Numbered from the stretch's first letter, positions 42,480 to 51,560 are shown. The stretch is 64,000 nucleotides of DNA from Arthrobacter sp. 24S4-2 (GCF_005280255.1 NZ_CP040018.1:4960001-5024000); one strand, 5' to 3'. Made by a program: numbers and translations. The notes: a model not told the origin generated them from the sequence alone.

Positions 42480-44069
42480 TTAATTCCCTGCCCAGGCGGC
42501 GCCGTCGCTGCGGGGATCGGCCCCGGCATCGAGTGAGCCGTCGGCGTTGAGTCGGGCAACCATGGAATGTCCTGCGTCGCTGTCGAGTTCCTTCCCCAGG
42601 GTGACGGTCATGGTTGTTCTCCGGATTTCTGCGGCCCGGTCGTTTTCCAGTGAGGGCTCGATCATGATCCGGTCGTTGCTGCTTCCGGCTTCGAGGCCTC
42701 CAACGATGAACCGGGGTGCTGCAACTATTTGTAGAGGCGAGAGGCCCTGCAGGTAGCGGAGGATGAGTTGTGTATGGATTTGGGACTGTGCTTTGCCGCC
42801 CATCGTGCCGTGGGCGGCAACTGTACCGTCCTCGTGTTCGACGATGACTGGGACGAGTGTGTGTGCAGGGCGTTTCCCGGGCAGTAACTGGTTCGGTGAT
42901 GTCGGGTCCAGAGTGAAGAATGCAGCCCTGTTGTGCAGGACAAGTCCCGTTCCGGGCTCCAGCAGCTGTGATCCGAAGGAGTGGAACACCGATTGGATTA
43001 GGGACACAGCCGTGCCATCGGCCGACACCGCTGCGACACCGACCGTGTCGCCGCCGGGCCGGGGCGTCCTGGCGAACTGTGGACGACCGTTGCCTGCAAG
43101 GCTGTTCTGTGCGGATGCGACGGCCCGGGCCAGTGCTTCCTCCGAAAGTTCGGCGTCGACATCAACCTTGACGAAGCGTGGGTCGGCCAGTTGGTTGTCC
43201 CGTAGCGCATCGGAGCTGTAGAAGAGTTCAGCCAGCAATCCGGCATTTACCGCGGAAGGGTCGTCGGTGTGCGCGAAGACGGCCCCGAGGTTCCTGAGCA
43301 TGGTGTAGCCCTGTGAGTTCGGTGCCGCGGTCGACACTGTCAGCGGGCCGAAGGAGCCGGTCAGGGCGGATTCGATGCTGGGCCTGTGGCTCGCAAGATC
43401 CTGCTCCGTGACGGGGACACCCAAGGCTTTGAAACCGGCGGCGAGCCGGCCGGCGACGGCTCCCCGGTACATGGAGTCCAGGCCTTCACCGGCAAGCTGC
43501 GCGAGAGTTTCCGCCAGCGCGCTCTGGACGATAATGTCTCCGGCACGTCGGGGCGCGCCGTCGACGAAGAACATCGACCTCATCCCTTCGTCCTGGAGAA
43601 GGGTTGCCTTGTCCAGTTCAATGGCCTCAGCCAGCCCCGGGCTGACAGTCATCCCGTCCTTGGCGAGACGGATGGCGGGAGCAAGGACGTCGGCTACGGG
43701 CAGTGAGCCGCCATGCTCCAGCAGGGCGGCCCAGCCGGAGACAGCGCCGGGAACCGAGACGGTGAGCGGGCCGAGAATCGGCATGTTTCCGCCAGTCTCG
43801 GCCAGAGCAGCAGCTGCTTCTGGCGCTGACCCGTAGGCGCCTGATGCGTTGATGCAGATTTGCTGACCGTCGGGCTTTCTGATCAGCGCAATGACATCCC
43901 CTCCGACACTGCACATGTGCGGGTAAACGACGGTCAGCACTGCCGCCGCAGCGACTGCGGCGTCAATCGCGTTTCCTCCGGCGGCCGTTACCTCCCGGGC
44001 AGCTTCCACCGCCGCAAAATGAGGTGCGGCGATGGCGACGCTTTGAGTGTTGGAGGGGACGGTATTCAT
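42480..44069 (-). CDS. Gamma-glutamyltransferase-family enzyme 1
   Basis: A 529-residue Ntn-hydrolase of the GGT family, which is normally made as a precursor that cleaves itself before a catalytic threonine. The N-terminal GGNAIDAAVAAAAVLTVVYP and SVGGDVIALIRKPDG and the processing site GGDTVGVAAVSADG (Thr at about residue 342) are all present. No obvious signal peptide is visible, unlike periplasmic GGTs. It shares overall layout with the enzyme at 46609 but is well diverged. Likely role: hydrolysis of a gamma-glutamyl amide or related compound. Confidence 0.88.
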   Translation of the reverse strand: MNTVPSNTQSVAIAAPHFAAVEAAREVTAAGGNAIDAAVAAAAVLTVVYPHMCSVGGDVIALIRKPDGQQICINASGAYGSAPEAAAALAETGGNMPILGPLTVSVPGAVSGWAALLEHGGSLPVADVLAPAIRLAKDGMTVSPGLAEAIELDKATLLQDEGMRSMFFVDGAPRRAGDIIVQSALAETLAQLAGEGLDSMYRGAVAGRLAAGFKALGVPVTEQDLASHRPSIESALTGSFGPLTVSTAAPNSQGYTMLRNLGAVFAHTDDPSAVNAGLLAELFYSSDALRDNQLADPRFVKVDVDAELSEEALARAVASAQNSLAGNGRPQFARTPRPGGDTVGVAAVSADGTAVSLIQSVFHSFGSQLLEPGTGLVLHNRAAFFTLDPTSPNQLLPGKRPAHTLVPVIVEHEDGTVAAHGTMGGKAQSQIHTQLILRYLQGLSPLQIVAAPRFIVGGLEAGSSNDRIMIEPSLENDRAAEIRRTTMTVTLGKELDSDAGHSMVARLNADGSLDAGADPRSDGAAWAGN

Positions 44070-44118
44070 AAGTTAACTCCAGAATGTGTTGCTTGGTGAA
44101 TGTAAGGGGACGAGGGGC

Positions 44119-44526
44119 TCAGAGCATTCGAACTTTGCGGTTTAGTGCCCGGTAGACGAGGTAGAGCGTGATGGCTGCTGCGATCGAGCCGAGACCAACG
44201 ACCGAGAAGAACAGGCCTTCATTCTCGGGTGAGTACGCCTGGGCGACGACCCCGGAAAACGTTGAGCCTCCTGCCATAGTCAGGAAGTACAGCGAGGTCA
44301 TCTGCGCCGACGCTGCCCGTGGGGCCAGCCGTGCAGTCAACGACAGGGCAGTCGGCACGACAACGATCTCAGCGACTCCGAATAGGACCATCGCAATAAG
44401 TACGATCAGAACGCTGTTCACCGGGCCTTCGGAACCGCCCATGAATGCGAAGCTCAGCAAGGAGACCGCCATACACGCGATGCCGGCAAGTACTTTTTTG
44501 CCCGGCTCAGGCTGTGAGGTCCCCAT
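44119..44526 (-). pseudogene. POT/PTR2-type peptide transporter, C-terminal fragment
   Basis: The fragment shows four hydrophobic segments, with VVPTALSLTARLAPRAASAQ and LYFLTMAGGSTFSGVVAQAY, a pattern typical of the last third of proton-dependent oligopeptide (POT) transporters. The first two-thirds are missing and the preceding DNA changes to IS630 debris at about 44676. It follows the GGT gene on the same strand, suggesting the original operon imported small gamma-glutamyl peptides. Confidence 0.7.
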
Positions 44527-44675
44527 CTTTGACCATGGCCGGCTAGCCCGCTACAAGATTCCAAAGTCTGGACACCCATCCCACCGACCTGCACGGATGG
44601 CGCCGCTCCGGGCAGGCGCCCTGGTCCCAGCGGAGGGGATCTCAGTACATCGGAAGACTGTTCCGAATAGAATCT

Positions 44676-44800
44676 AGCGGTTCTTGGCTTCGTCACCGAG
44701 GATCTGCTGCGTCGCAGTGATAACCGCAGCGTCCAGGCCCTCGAAGCCCGACATCCGCAAAATGGGTCACCGAGTGGAACCTCACCCGGATCGGCAAGGG
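44676..44800 (+). pseudogene. IS630-family transposase remnant
   Basis: GFVTEDLLRRSDNRSVQALE is read on the plus strand and matches the C-terminal part of the IS630 transposase at 12427. Two single-base insertions then disrupt DIRKWVTEWN. Only about 40 codons survive. It marks a junction where the peptide-transporter gene was lost. Confidence 0.7.
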
Positions 44801-45136
44801 CCGCAGCTGAGGAGCTGACGTGCTGCCGGGGTTCACGACAGCCCTTTGACCGTCCGCGGCGTGCCCGGGCTTGCGGTCTCGGCTATGGCGGTTCTGCATT
44901 GATTGCGCGATTTTTTCATCCGATGCAATATCTGGAAGTGGTCGGCTGGCCTGCGCCGGCTGACTCCCCTATCCGTATAAGAGTCGTCCACGCGGACTGA
45001 GCCCCAGGAGGCAGGCCGGCAGGAGCTGGCTTGCAGGCGGAATGGTGGAACACTTGCATCCCATGACTCTCACCATGACCGGCTCACGTGATGTGCCAAG
45101 TGCGTCACAAACTGGCCTTTCAATGACCCCGTGGCA
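44801..45136. other. Non-coding gap
   Basis: About 335 bases with no supportable gene on either strand. It lies between IS630 debris and the small GIxVTR gene. A GC-rich mirrored stretch around 44960-44975 (GGCCTGCGCCGGC) could form a small hairpin; nothing else stands out. Confidence 0.4.
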
Positions 45137-45352
45137 TCAGGATTTCCCTCGCAGCAAATCGATTTCCCGGGTGGTGCCGAACGCGACCTCGGGGCTGAGG
45201 GCGATCGTGAATGTTGTGAAGTCGACCCTCGTTACAAGAATGCCGCAACCAATGGCTTTCTCGCGGAGTAGTGAAGAGGCCCGCTCCAGTTGTAGGTCTC
45301 GTGAAGCTGGGTCCTGGACTTTGACAGTATGCGTTGATGTTACGTTCGCCAT
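45137..45352 (-). CDS. Small GIxVTR-motif protein, paralogue 2
   Basis: A 71-residue protein: HTVKVQDPASRDLQLERASS, then a helix, then CGILVTRVDFTTFTIALSPE and VAFGTTREIDLL. It aligns along its whole length with the proteins at 40760 and 55888. ATG 45352 is preceded by GAAAAGAAG. The ends of the protein are variable between paralogues while the central GIxVTR and (V/A)xFGxT are kept. Function unknown. Confidence 0.7.
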   Translation of the reverse strand: MANVTSTHTVKVQDPASRDLQLERASSLLREKAIGCGILVTRVDFTTFTIALSPEVAFGTTREIDLLRGKS

Positions 45353-45394
45353 AATCGTTCTTCTTTTCTCGTAGAGGGACAGCTCACAGAAAAC

Positions 45395-45430
45395 GGGGGA
45401 GACTGCCAACAGGCGGTCTCCCCCTTTCTC
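45395..45430 (-). terminator. GC-rich hairpin between two small genes
   Basis: GGGGGAGAC at 45395 pairs with GTCTCCCCC ending near 45424, with an additional GCC/GGC pair towards the loop. Short T-rich stretches lie on both sides. It separates the gene at 45485-45694 from the small gene at 45137-45352. Confidence 0.65.
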
Positions 45431-45484
45431 TGGCCCGAATGAACATCCCTCCGGGATGGACCGGGCCATGGTCCGTGTACTGGG

Positions 45485-45694
45485 TTAGTGGCGTTTGAGG
45501 AAGAGGCTGACGTCGTCGTTGCTGATGAGGTCCGGTACGGTCCAACCGTCGAGGTCGTATTCGGCCAGGCACTGGTCCGCGAATCCCTTCATGGAATCGG
45601 TAGTTCCTTGGGCCTGCGCGGCGAAGAGGATCTCGGCCTTCACGTTCTCGTGGTGCTCTGCGGGCTCGGATCCCGGCATCATCGAGTAGCTCAA
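45485..45694 (-). CDS. Small acidic hypothetical protein
   Basis: A 69-residue product beginning MSYSMMPGSEPAEHHENVKA and containing GFADQCLAEYDLDGWTVPDL. I do not recognise the family. The D-L-D-G-W-T-V-P pattern and conserved-looking acidic surface suggest a real protein. It is upstream of the GIxVTR paralogue on the same strand and separated from it by a hairpin. Two alternative ATG starts lie within the first six codons. Confidence 0.55.
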   Translation of the reverse strand: MSYSMMPGSEPAEHHENVKAEILFAAQAQGTTDSMKGFADQCLAEYDLDGWTVPDLISNDDVSLFLKRH

Positions 45695-45781
45695 CTATGG
45701 CCGTTTTCCACGGCTACCGCTCGTGCCCCGGCAACGCCGTAGATGCTCTCTCCTATAATGATTCGCTGGATACCCAATTGT

Positions 45782-46594
45782 TCAACTCCTCTTCAAACGC
45801 GTACGAAGGCGCTTGACGAGAAGCTGGATTGCAACTCCAGCCATCAGAACAGAGAAGGCCGCGTTGGACCAGAATGGGGATATCGCGTGTGCCGTCAGCA
45901 GTCCGAGCGGGGATGCGGTGCAGGCGCTAATGCCGACGAACGCCGCGATCCGCAGGTTGAAGTTCCGACGGCGTGTGTTACCGATGGTGGCAGAGATCGA
46001 GCCCGGGACCATCATCAAAAGTGACGTCCCCTTCGCGATGAGGTCGCTCGCGCCGAAGAAGAAGATGAGAATCGGCACGATAATGATTCCTCCTCCTACG
46101 CCGAGGAGAGCAGAAAAAATGCCGGTGACGATGCCAGTGAGAATGAGTGCAATTGCGGAGATTGGCGTCAGTGAGATGGCGTCGTCTCGTTGCGGTATTA
46201 CAATCCACAGACTCACCACAACCGCTGTCATGAATACAAGGAATAACCAGAACAGTAGATCCTTCGGCAGCCTGGCCAGTAAATAGGAACCGAGCTGCGC
46301 TCCCGCGATAATTCCGAGGGCGAGCATGAGTCCGGCGAGCCAGTCGACGTCGCCGGATATGGCGTAGCCGGCAGCACCAACGATAGAGGTAGGCAGGATC
46401 GCAGCAACTGAGCTTCCGACTGCGATGCGCTGATCTACTCCCAGAAGTAGTAGCGCAGGAACTACCACCACACCACCTCCCACCCCAAAGAGACCTGAGA
46501 GGTAGCCTGTGACGATCCCAAGAAAGATGAGGACGAGGGGGGATGGGGCTGGCCTGGCAGGTGTTATCGATGGTAGTTCACTTGTTCGTGTCAT
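45782..46594 (-). CDS. TauE/SafE-family membrane exporter
   Basis: A 270-residue protein with about eight hydrophobic segments and the glycine-rich family motifs GYLSGLFGVGGGVVVVPALL and FSALLGVGGGIIIVPILIFF in both halves. TauE/SafE proteins export sulfite, sulfoacetate or related organic anions. The gene follows the second GGT gene by 14 bases on the same strand and so belongs to its operon. This raises the possibility that the operon handles a sulfur-containing gamma-glutamyl compound. Confidence 0.88.
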   Translation of the reverse strand: MTRTSELPSITPARPAPSPLVLIFLGIVTGYLSGLFGVGGGVVVVPALLLLGVDQRIAVGSSVAAILPTSIVGAAGYAISGDVDWLAGLMLALGIIAGAQLGSYLLARLPKDLLFWLFLVFMTAVVVSLWIVIPQRDDAISLTPISAIALILTGIVTGIFSALLGVGGGIIIVPILIFFFGASDLIAKGTSLLMMVPGSISATIGNTRRRNFNLRIAAFVGISACTASPLGLLTAHAISPFWSNAAFSVLMAGVAIQLLVKRLRTRLKRS

Positions 46595-46608
46595 GGGGTA
46601 CGGTCCGC

Positions 46609-48168
46609 TCAGCTTCCGGCTTCGACGACGATCGCCGAGCCGTCAGATCGAGGGTCACTTGCAGCGTCGAAATTTGAACCAAGAATGCGAATAACGTTGG
46701 AGTGACCTAGGCGTTCGTCTCGTGGTTGAACCAGCTTGAGTTCACCCGAGCTACTCCTGAGTGAGCCGAGCGCCTTAGCGGACACATCAACTTCGACTGT
46801 CAACGTTGCCGGAGTGTCACCATCGTCTTGCGCACCAACGACCCAACGAGGCGCGCTCGTCGCTTCTATCGCCGATGCCCCTGTTAACAATCGCAAGAGC
46901 AGTTGCGCGTGGATCTGCGCTTGGGCTTGACCTCCCATTGTTGCCAAGGCGTAGGCGAGTTCTCCATCGCGAAGCACGAGCACAGGCATCAGGGTGTGTG
47001 GAGGCCGGGCTCCAGGAGCAAAGGCTGCAGGGTGGCTTGCATCCAGCGAGAAGGAGGTTCCGCGGTTTTGGAAGAGGACTCCAGTTGACGGTTCAAGTAG
47101 GGCAGATCCGAAGGCCCAATACACGGATTGCACAAGCGAAACTGACCAGCCATCGTCACTGACGGCCACTAATCCGACGGTATCCCCGCTAGCGGCCCTT
47201 GCGTCGCTTTCGCTTCCCTCAGCTGCCATGGAAATAAGATCGTCTGCGCTGAATGGACCAACGTCTGGATCAGCAAGCCAGCGGGACCGCACGACGTTGT
47301 TGGCAGCGAAAATTTCGGCAAGCCTGCCGGCATCCGCTTCCAGAGGGTCGTTGATACCTTGGTTTTGCAGGGCGTTCAGCGTGCGCAAAAGTGAAAAACC
47401 TTGAGTATTGGGAGGACTTGTCAAAACTTCAAAACCAGCTATTTTCGCTGTGATTGCAGATTCGATAGTGGGCGAATATTCCGCGACTTCATCCTCGGAT
47501 ATCGCACTTCCAAGCAGCCGCAGCCCCTTTACCCACTGGTGGGCTATCGCGCCTGTATAGAAGGCGTCGGGCCCCTGTGCCATTAGCTGTTCGAAGGTTG
47601 CAGCAAGTGCTGGTTGACGCAGCAAGTCGCCCTCCATCAGGGGAGAACCGCCGGGGAGAAAGATCTCGCGACAACCGGCGTCGGCTTGCAGCGCTTCGTG
47701 ATCGAGTTGAATCGCTCGCCCCACTGATCGTGAGACTGGGATGCCGTCCAGCGCGCATAGGTGGGCCGGTGAAAGCAGATCTTCCCACCCAAGTTTGGCT
47801 CCCTGGTTAGCAAGCGCAGCCCAGCCCCGGACACCGCCAGGTATTGTGACGGTGTCAATGCCACGGTTAGGCAGTGCATTGCCGTGCCGCTGTCGAAGGG
47901 TTTCCAGCCCTAATTTTTTGGGGGCCCTTCCAGTTGCGTTGACAAAGGTAACTGCGCCTGAAGGATCACGAACGAGGGCGACCAAGTCTCCCCCAAGGGC
48001 AACATTGTTTGGGTACACCACGCAGAGGACGGCCGCCGCAGCGATCGCGGCATCGACCGCGTTGCCTCCCATCCGCAGAGCCTCAGCCCCTGCTTCTGTC
48101 GCCCGGTAGTGGGAAGTAGCTACCGCACCGCCTACGGCGGTCTGCTTTGATTTGTATTCGCCGTTCAT
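46609..48168 (-). CDS. Gamma-glutamyltransferase-family enzyme 2
   Basis: A 519-residue GGT-family Ntn-hydrolase. MGGNAVDAAIAAAAVLCVVY and NVALGGDLVALVRD occur near the N terminus; the self-cleavage site is SGDTVGLVAVSDDG with the catalytic Thr at about residue 330. The small-subunit part has SLVQSVYWAFGSALLEPSTG. It overlaps the upstream FadR gene by four bases. No signal peptide is evident, so it probably acts in the cytosol on an imported substrate. Paralogous to 42480-44069. Confidence 0.88.
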   Translation of the reverse strand: MNGEYKSKQTAVGGAVATSHYRATEAGAEALRMGGNAVDAAIAAAAVLCVVYPNNVALGGDLVALVRDPSGAVTFVNATGRAPKKLGLETLRQRHGNALPNRGIDTVTIPGGVRGWAALANQGAKLGWEDLLSPAHLCALDGIPVSRSVGRAIQLDHEALQADAGCREIFLPGGSPLMEGDLLRQPALAATFEQLMAQGPDAFYTGAIAHQWVKGLRLLGSAISEDEVAEYSPTIESAITAKIAGFEVLTSPPNTQGFSLLRTLNALQNQGINDPLEADAGRLAEIFAANNVVRSRWLADPDVGPFSADDLISMAAEGSESDARAASGDTVGLVAVSDDGWSVSLVQSVYWAFGSALLEPSTGVLFQNRGTSFSLDASHPAAFAPGARPPHTLMPVLVLRDGELAYALATMGGQAQAQIHAQLLLRLLTGASAIEATSAPRWVVGAQDDGDTPATLTVEVDVSAKALGSLRSSSGELKLVQPRDERLGHSNVIRILGSNFDAASDPRSDGSAIVVEAGS

Positions 48169-48923
48169 GCCCGCTCCTCCACTTTGTGGGTCCAGTTTGA
48201 GGAAACCACCTTCAACGCCTCACGCAGAACCGAGTCAACGTGTGCCCGGGCCTCTGCCTCAGCCCGGGCAACATCATGCTCAGCTAAAGCTTCGAAAATT
48301 CGACGGTGATCAGCACTGGAAGCGTTCCTTCGTTCAGCACTTTGCACCGCTCGGCGCCTGCTAGGCGCTATCTCCTTGGAGATCAGATCGGTGAGCTGTG
48401 CCAACAACGGGTTATGCGTGTACTCGGAGATGGCCTGATGGAATTGCCGATCAAGATCGGCATACCTCTCGAGATCTACCTCTCGCTCCATCTCTTCGAC
48501 AAGAGTGCGAAGTTGTTCAGCGTCCCGGCTCGTTAAGCGTTCTGCGGCAAGAGCAGCAATCGGCGGTTCGATAATGGCACGCAGCTCCATAATCCGAGCC
48601 AGTTCGGTCGCGCCGTTGGCCGACGCGGTAAGTAGTGCGTTAAGTGTCATACCAGCCTGGCCACCTCTGGAGGCAAGCGCGAGGACAGTAGTCCCCCGCC
48701 CCGGTTTTCGGGCAATGAGCCCCCGTGATTCCAGCTCATGAAGCGCTTGGCGGATCGACACGCGAGAAACCCCGAAAAGTTCGCTGAGCTCCTTCTCCGC
48801 CGGCAAACGATCGCCCTCCTTCAGCTCCCCCTCCAAGATGAGCCTTTCCAGATCCACCGCCAGGCGGTCAGGAACCGATAGCGGCGCCGAGCTCCGAGTC
48901 AGTGACGACCAATCCATATGCAC
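48165..48923 (-). CDS. FadR-subfamily GntR regulator of the amino-acid transporter/amine oxidase region
   Basis: A 252-residue regulator: winged helix (RLPAEKELSELFGVSRVSIR; LIARKPGRGTTVLAL) followed by a helical FCD domain with DLDRQFHQAISEYTHN. It is the first gene of the GGT2-TauE operon and is divergent from the ABC transporter. A long palindrome lies between the two (48973-48999). The same core sequence appears twice upstream of the amine oxidase, so this regulator probably controls all three transcripts. Confidence 0.9.
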   Translation of the reverse strand: MHMDWSSLTRSSAPLSVPDRLAVDLERLILEGELKEGDRLPAEKELSELFGVSRVSIRQALHELESRGLIARKPGRGTTVLALASRGGQAGMTLNALLTASANGATELARIMELRAIIEPPIAALAAERLTSRDAEQLRTLVEEMEREVDLERYADLDRQFHQAISEYTHNPLLAQLTDLISKEIAPSRRRAVQSAERRNASSADHRRIFEALAEHDVARAEAEARAHVDSVLREALKVVSSNWTHKVEERA

Positions 48924-48972
48924 TCCTCCCAGGGGTAGGCCGGGATCTCCCGCCTACATCAGATTCCTAAGC

Positions 48973-48999
48973 TTGACAGTTGGTCCTACCAACTGTCAA
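48973..48999. promoter_or_regulatory. Palindromic FadR-type operator, site 1
   Basis: Two 11-base arms, TTGACAGTTGG and CCAACTGTCAA, flank TCCTA, forming a perfect inverted repeat of 27 bases. The core TGGTCCTACCA (48981-48991) has the TGGTC-N-GACCA-like geometry of FadR-family sites. It lies 33 bases before the binding-protein start and about 50 bases from the regulator start. The left arm also resembles a -35 box (TTGACA), so binding would block transcription. Confidence 0.8.
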
Positions 49000-49031
49000 A
49001 GTTTTAGAAACATCTAAACGTGAGGAAAATC

Positions 49032-49904
49032 ATGAACCGTAGGATTCCAGCCCGGCACCACCTTGCATCCGTAGGCGTTGCTTTCATCGCTCTATCGCTC
49101 GCCGCCTGCGGTGGCGGGCAGCCCGGCACTTCTGGCGCGTCAGGAACACAAGGGACCAGCAGCTCTGATCTGCCCTTGGTTAAGGAAGGCGTTCTGACAT
49201 CCTGTGCGAATTTCAGTACGCCCCCAAATATTTTTGCGGAAGCGGACGGGACACCGGTTGGCGCTGAGGTAGACATCGCTAAAAGCATTGCCAAGGAGAT
49301 GGGGCTGAAGATTGCTTTTCCTGAATATTCCTTCTCCGGCCTGATCCCAGCGCTGCAAGCAAAGCAGTGTGACGCGATCATCTCCGCGTTGTATATCAAA
49401 CCGGAGCGAGAAAAGATTGCTGATTTCGTTCCGTACTTGAGGTCGGGATCCGGTGTCGCAGTCTCCAAAGAGAACCGTGCGAACGTGACCGGATACGATC
49501 ACTCACTCTGCGGTGTCAGGGCTGTTGCCATCACCGGCGCTACCGGCGCCGGACTCCTGGAGAAGATGTCCGCGGAATGTGCAGCTGCGGGGCTGAAACC
49601 GACGGAGATTACTCTTCTGGACCGAAGCGCAGATGCGCTGCAGCAAATCATTGCCGGACAGGCAGATGCTTTCATGGACACATCCGAGTTGATGAGCTAC
49701 TACGAGAAGCAGTCCGGGGGCAAATTCGTCGTCGTCGGGGAAACGGTCGGGCAGATCAACATCGGAGCGGCCACTCTGAAAGAGAACGTCAAACTGCATG
49801 AAGCTCTCAAAACCGCTTTTGACAAGGTCGTCGAAAGCGGTCGCTACGCCGAAGTCCTCAGTGAATGGGGACTTAAGGCGCAGGACATTACTAAAGCTCA
49901 ATAA
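49032..49904 (+). CDS. Amino-acid ABC transporter substrate-binding lipoprotein
   Basis: A 290-residue extracellular binding protein of the polar amino-acid family (SBP family 3). The signal peptide ends in the lipobox LAAC; the mature part has LTSCANFSTPPNIFAEADG, GAEVDIAKSIAKEMGL and CDAIISALYIKPEREKIADF. I use ATG 49032 because GTGAGGA lies just upstream; a GTG at 49020 is the alternative. It heads a three-gene ABC operon controlled from the divergent palindrome. The ligand is unknown; neighbours suggest a cationic amino acid, polyamine precursor or gamma-glutamyl compound. Confidence 0.88.
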   Translation: MNRRIPARHHLASVGVAFIALSLAACGGGQPGTSGASGTQGTSSSDLPLVKEGVLTSCANFSTPPNIFAEADGTPVGAEVDIAKSIAKEMGLKIAFPEYSFSGLIPALQAKQCDAIISALYIKPEREKIADFVPYLRSGSGVAVSKENRANVTGYDHSLCGVRAVAITGATGAGLLEKMSAECAAAGLKPTEITLLDRSADALQQIIAGQADAFMDTSELMSYYEKQSGGKFVVVGETVGQINIGAATLKENVKLHEALKTAFDKVVESGRYAEVLSEWGLKAQDITKAQ

Positions 49905-49919
49905 TTCTGGAGAAATCAC

Positions 49920-50729
49920 ATGAACTTCGACTGGTCCTACTTTTGGGAAAGTCTCCTTACCCCCAGCCCTCAGTTCCTCAAGGGGCTCGCGCTCACAATT
50001 ATCATCTCAGTGATCGCTATGTCTCTCGCTCTTGTCCTGGGTCTGATCGTTGGTCTTATGGGGCGGAGCAAATTGCTCCCATTTCAACTCTTCGCGAGCC
50101 TCTATATTTGGGTGATCCGCGGCACGCCGCTGCTGGTCCAGCTCGTTATCATCTACACCGGGTTTGCGGCCGCTGGCCTATTCCGATTTGAAGACACCGA
50201 TATATTCGGGGCACTCATAAAGGGAGCGGTCCAAGCCGCGATCGTTGGCCTGATGCTCAACGAAAGTGCCTACATCTCGGAAATCGTTCGATCTGGCCTC
50301 GAATCGGTGGACCGCGGGCAAAACGAGGCTGCCCTCTCCCTGGGCATGACCCCCATGCATGCGATGCGCAGAATCATCGTCCCCCAAGCGATCCGCATCA
50401 TGGTGCCCCCCTTGGGCAACTCATTCAACGGTTTGATGAAGAGTACCTCGATTTTGTCGATTATCGGCGTTAGTGAGATGTTCCAAGTAGGCAGCACCAT
50501 GAGCGCTGCGACCTTCAAAGTCTTCGAGATTTACATGGTCGTTGCCCTTTATTACCTCCTTCTCACTACAGTCTGGACATTCATCCAAACTGCGATCGAG
50601 AACACTTTGAACGTTAGGGCCGGCCTCCCGCCCGCGGAACCTGTTTACAAGCGCCTCTTTGGTATTAGGAGCCGCAAGCAGCAAACAACGACTACCACCC
50701 CAGCCCTGCAGCCTGCCGACGCCGTCTAA
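49920..50729 (+). CDS. Amino-acid ABC transporter permease (HisM/GlnP type)
   Basis: A 269-residue permease with five or six membrane helices and the ABC-interaction (EAA) loop SVDRGQNEAALSLGMTPMHA. The N-terminal segment FLKGLALTIIISVIAMSLAL is typical of the His/Glu/Gln/Arg/opine family. It lies 15 bases after the binding protein with a GGAG box. It probably works as a homodimer because only one permease gene is present. Confidence 0.9.
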   Translation: MNFDWSYFWESLLTPSPQFLKGLALTIIISVIAMSLALVLGLIVGLMGRSKLLPFQLFASLYIWVIRGTPLLVQLVIIYTGFAAAGLFRFEDTDIFGALIKGAVQAAIVGLMLNESAYISEIVRSGLESVDRGQNEAALSLGMTPMHAMRRIIVPQAIRIMVPPLGNSFNGLMKSTSILSIIGVSEMFQVGSTMSAATFKVFEIYMVVALYYLLLTTVWTFIQTAIENTLNVRAGLPPAEPVYKRLFGIRSRKQQTTTTTPALQPADAV

Positions 50730-50804
50730 CGGAGTGAAAATGACCATGCCATACACTGCCCCAATGCAACTTCCGACCGCCTCTCCACACCGCCCGATGC
50801 CATT

Positions 50805-51560
50805 GTGCAGGCCCGCGACGTGTGCAAATCGTTCGGTGACAAAAGCATTCTCAAGAACGTAAACCTGGAGGTCGCACGTGGGGAGGTCGTCGTCATGGTT
50901 GGTCCCTCAGGTGCTGGCAAAACAACCATGCTGCGAACGATCAACCGGCTGGAATCCATCGATTCTGGCGAAATCCGCGTCAACGGAGACCTAATAGGGC
51001 AACGCCTCAATCAGCGTGGCAAGATAGTGAACCGTTCCGCTCGCGACCTTGCAAGACAGCGGGCCGACATCGGATTTGTTTTCCAGCACTTCAACCTTTT
51101 CCCCCACATGAGCGTGCTGGAAAACATCTGGCGCTCTGTTGTTGATGTGAAGCATGAACCCAAGCCCGAGGCCATTAAACATGCGCGGGAGCTACTTGAT
51201 CGTGTCGGACTCGCCGACAAGGCGGATGCAAGGACACGCTCCCTTTCTGGCGGTCAGCAGCAGCGCGTCGCTATCGCCAGGGCGTTGGCAATGCGCCCAG
51301 CTCTAATGTTGTTTGACGAACCGACCAGCGCCTTGGACCCGGAAATGGTCGGCGAGGTCCTCACCGTCATGCGGGACCTCGCAGATGCTGGTATGACGAT
51401 GATTATCGTCAGCCATGAGATGGGCTTCACGCGTGAGGTTGCAGATCGGGTTGTTGTCATGGACGCAGGTACCATCATCGAGAGTGGCAAGCCAGAACTG
51501 GTTTTCACTACACCGCAGCACGAGCGTACACGTCAGTTCCTTTCTAAAGTGCTCCAGTGA
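50805..51560 (+). CDS. Amino-acid ABC transporter ATPase (GlnQ/HisP type), start uncertain
   Basis: The ATPase has Walker A (VGPSGAGKTTMLRTINRLE), Q-loop (FQHFNLFPHMSVLENI), signature (RSLSGGQQQRVAIARALAM), Walker B (PALMLFDEPTSALDPEMV) and H-loop (IVSHEMGFT). The only in-frame start is GTG 50805, which lacks a good ribosome-binding site. An ATG at 50740 behind CGGAGTG is one frame off. One extra C in the run at 50759-50762 would connect it to NATSDRLSTPPDAIVQARDV, giving a conventional N terminus. The gene may thus carry a single-base deletion or error at its start. Confidence 0.88.
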   Translation: MQARDVCKSFGDKSILKNVNLEVARGEVVVMVGPSGAGKTTMLRTINRLESIDSGEIRVNGDLIGQRLNQRGKIVNRSARDLARQRADIGFVFQHFNLFPHMSVLENIWRSVVDVKHEPKPEAIKHARELLDRVGLADKADARTRSLSGGQQQRVAIARALAMRPALMLFDEPTSALDPEMVGEVLTVMRDLADAGMTMIIVSHEMGFTREVADRVVVMDAGTIIESGKPELVFTTPQHERTRQFLSKVLQ

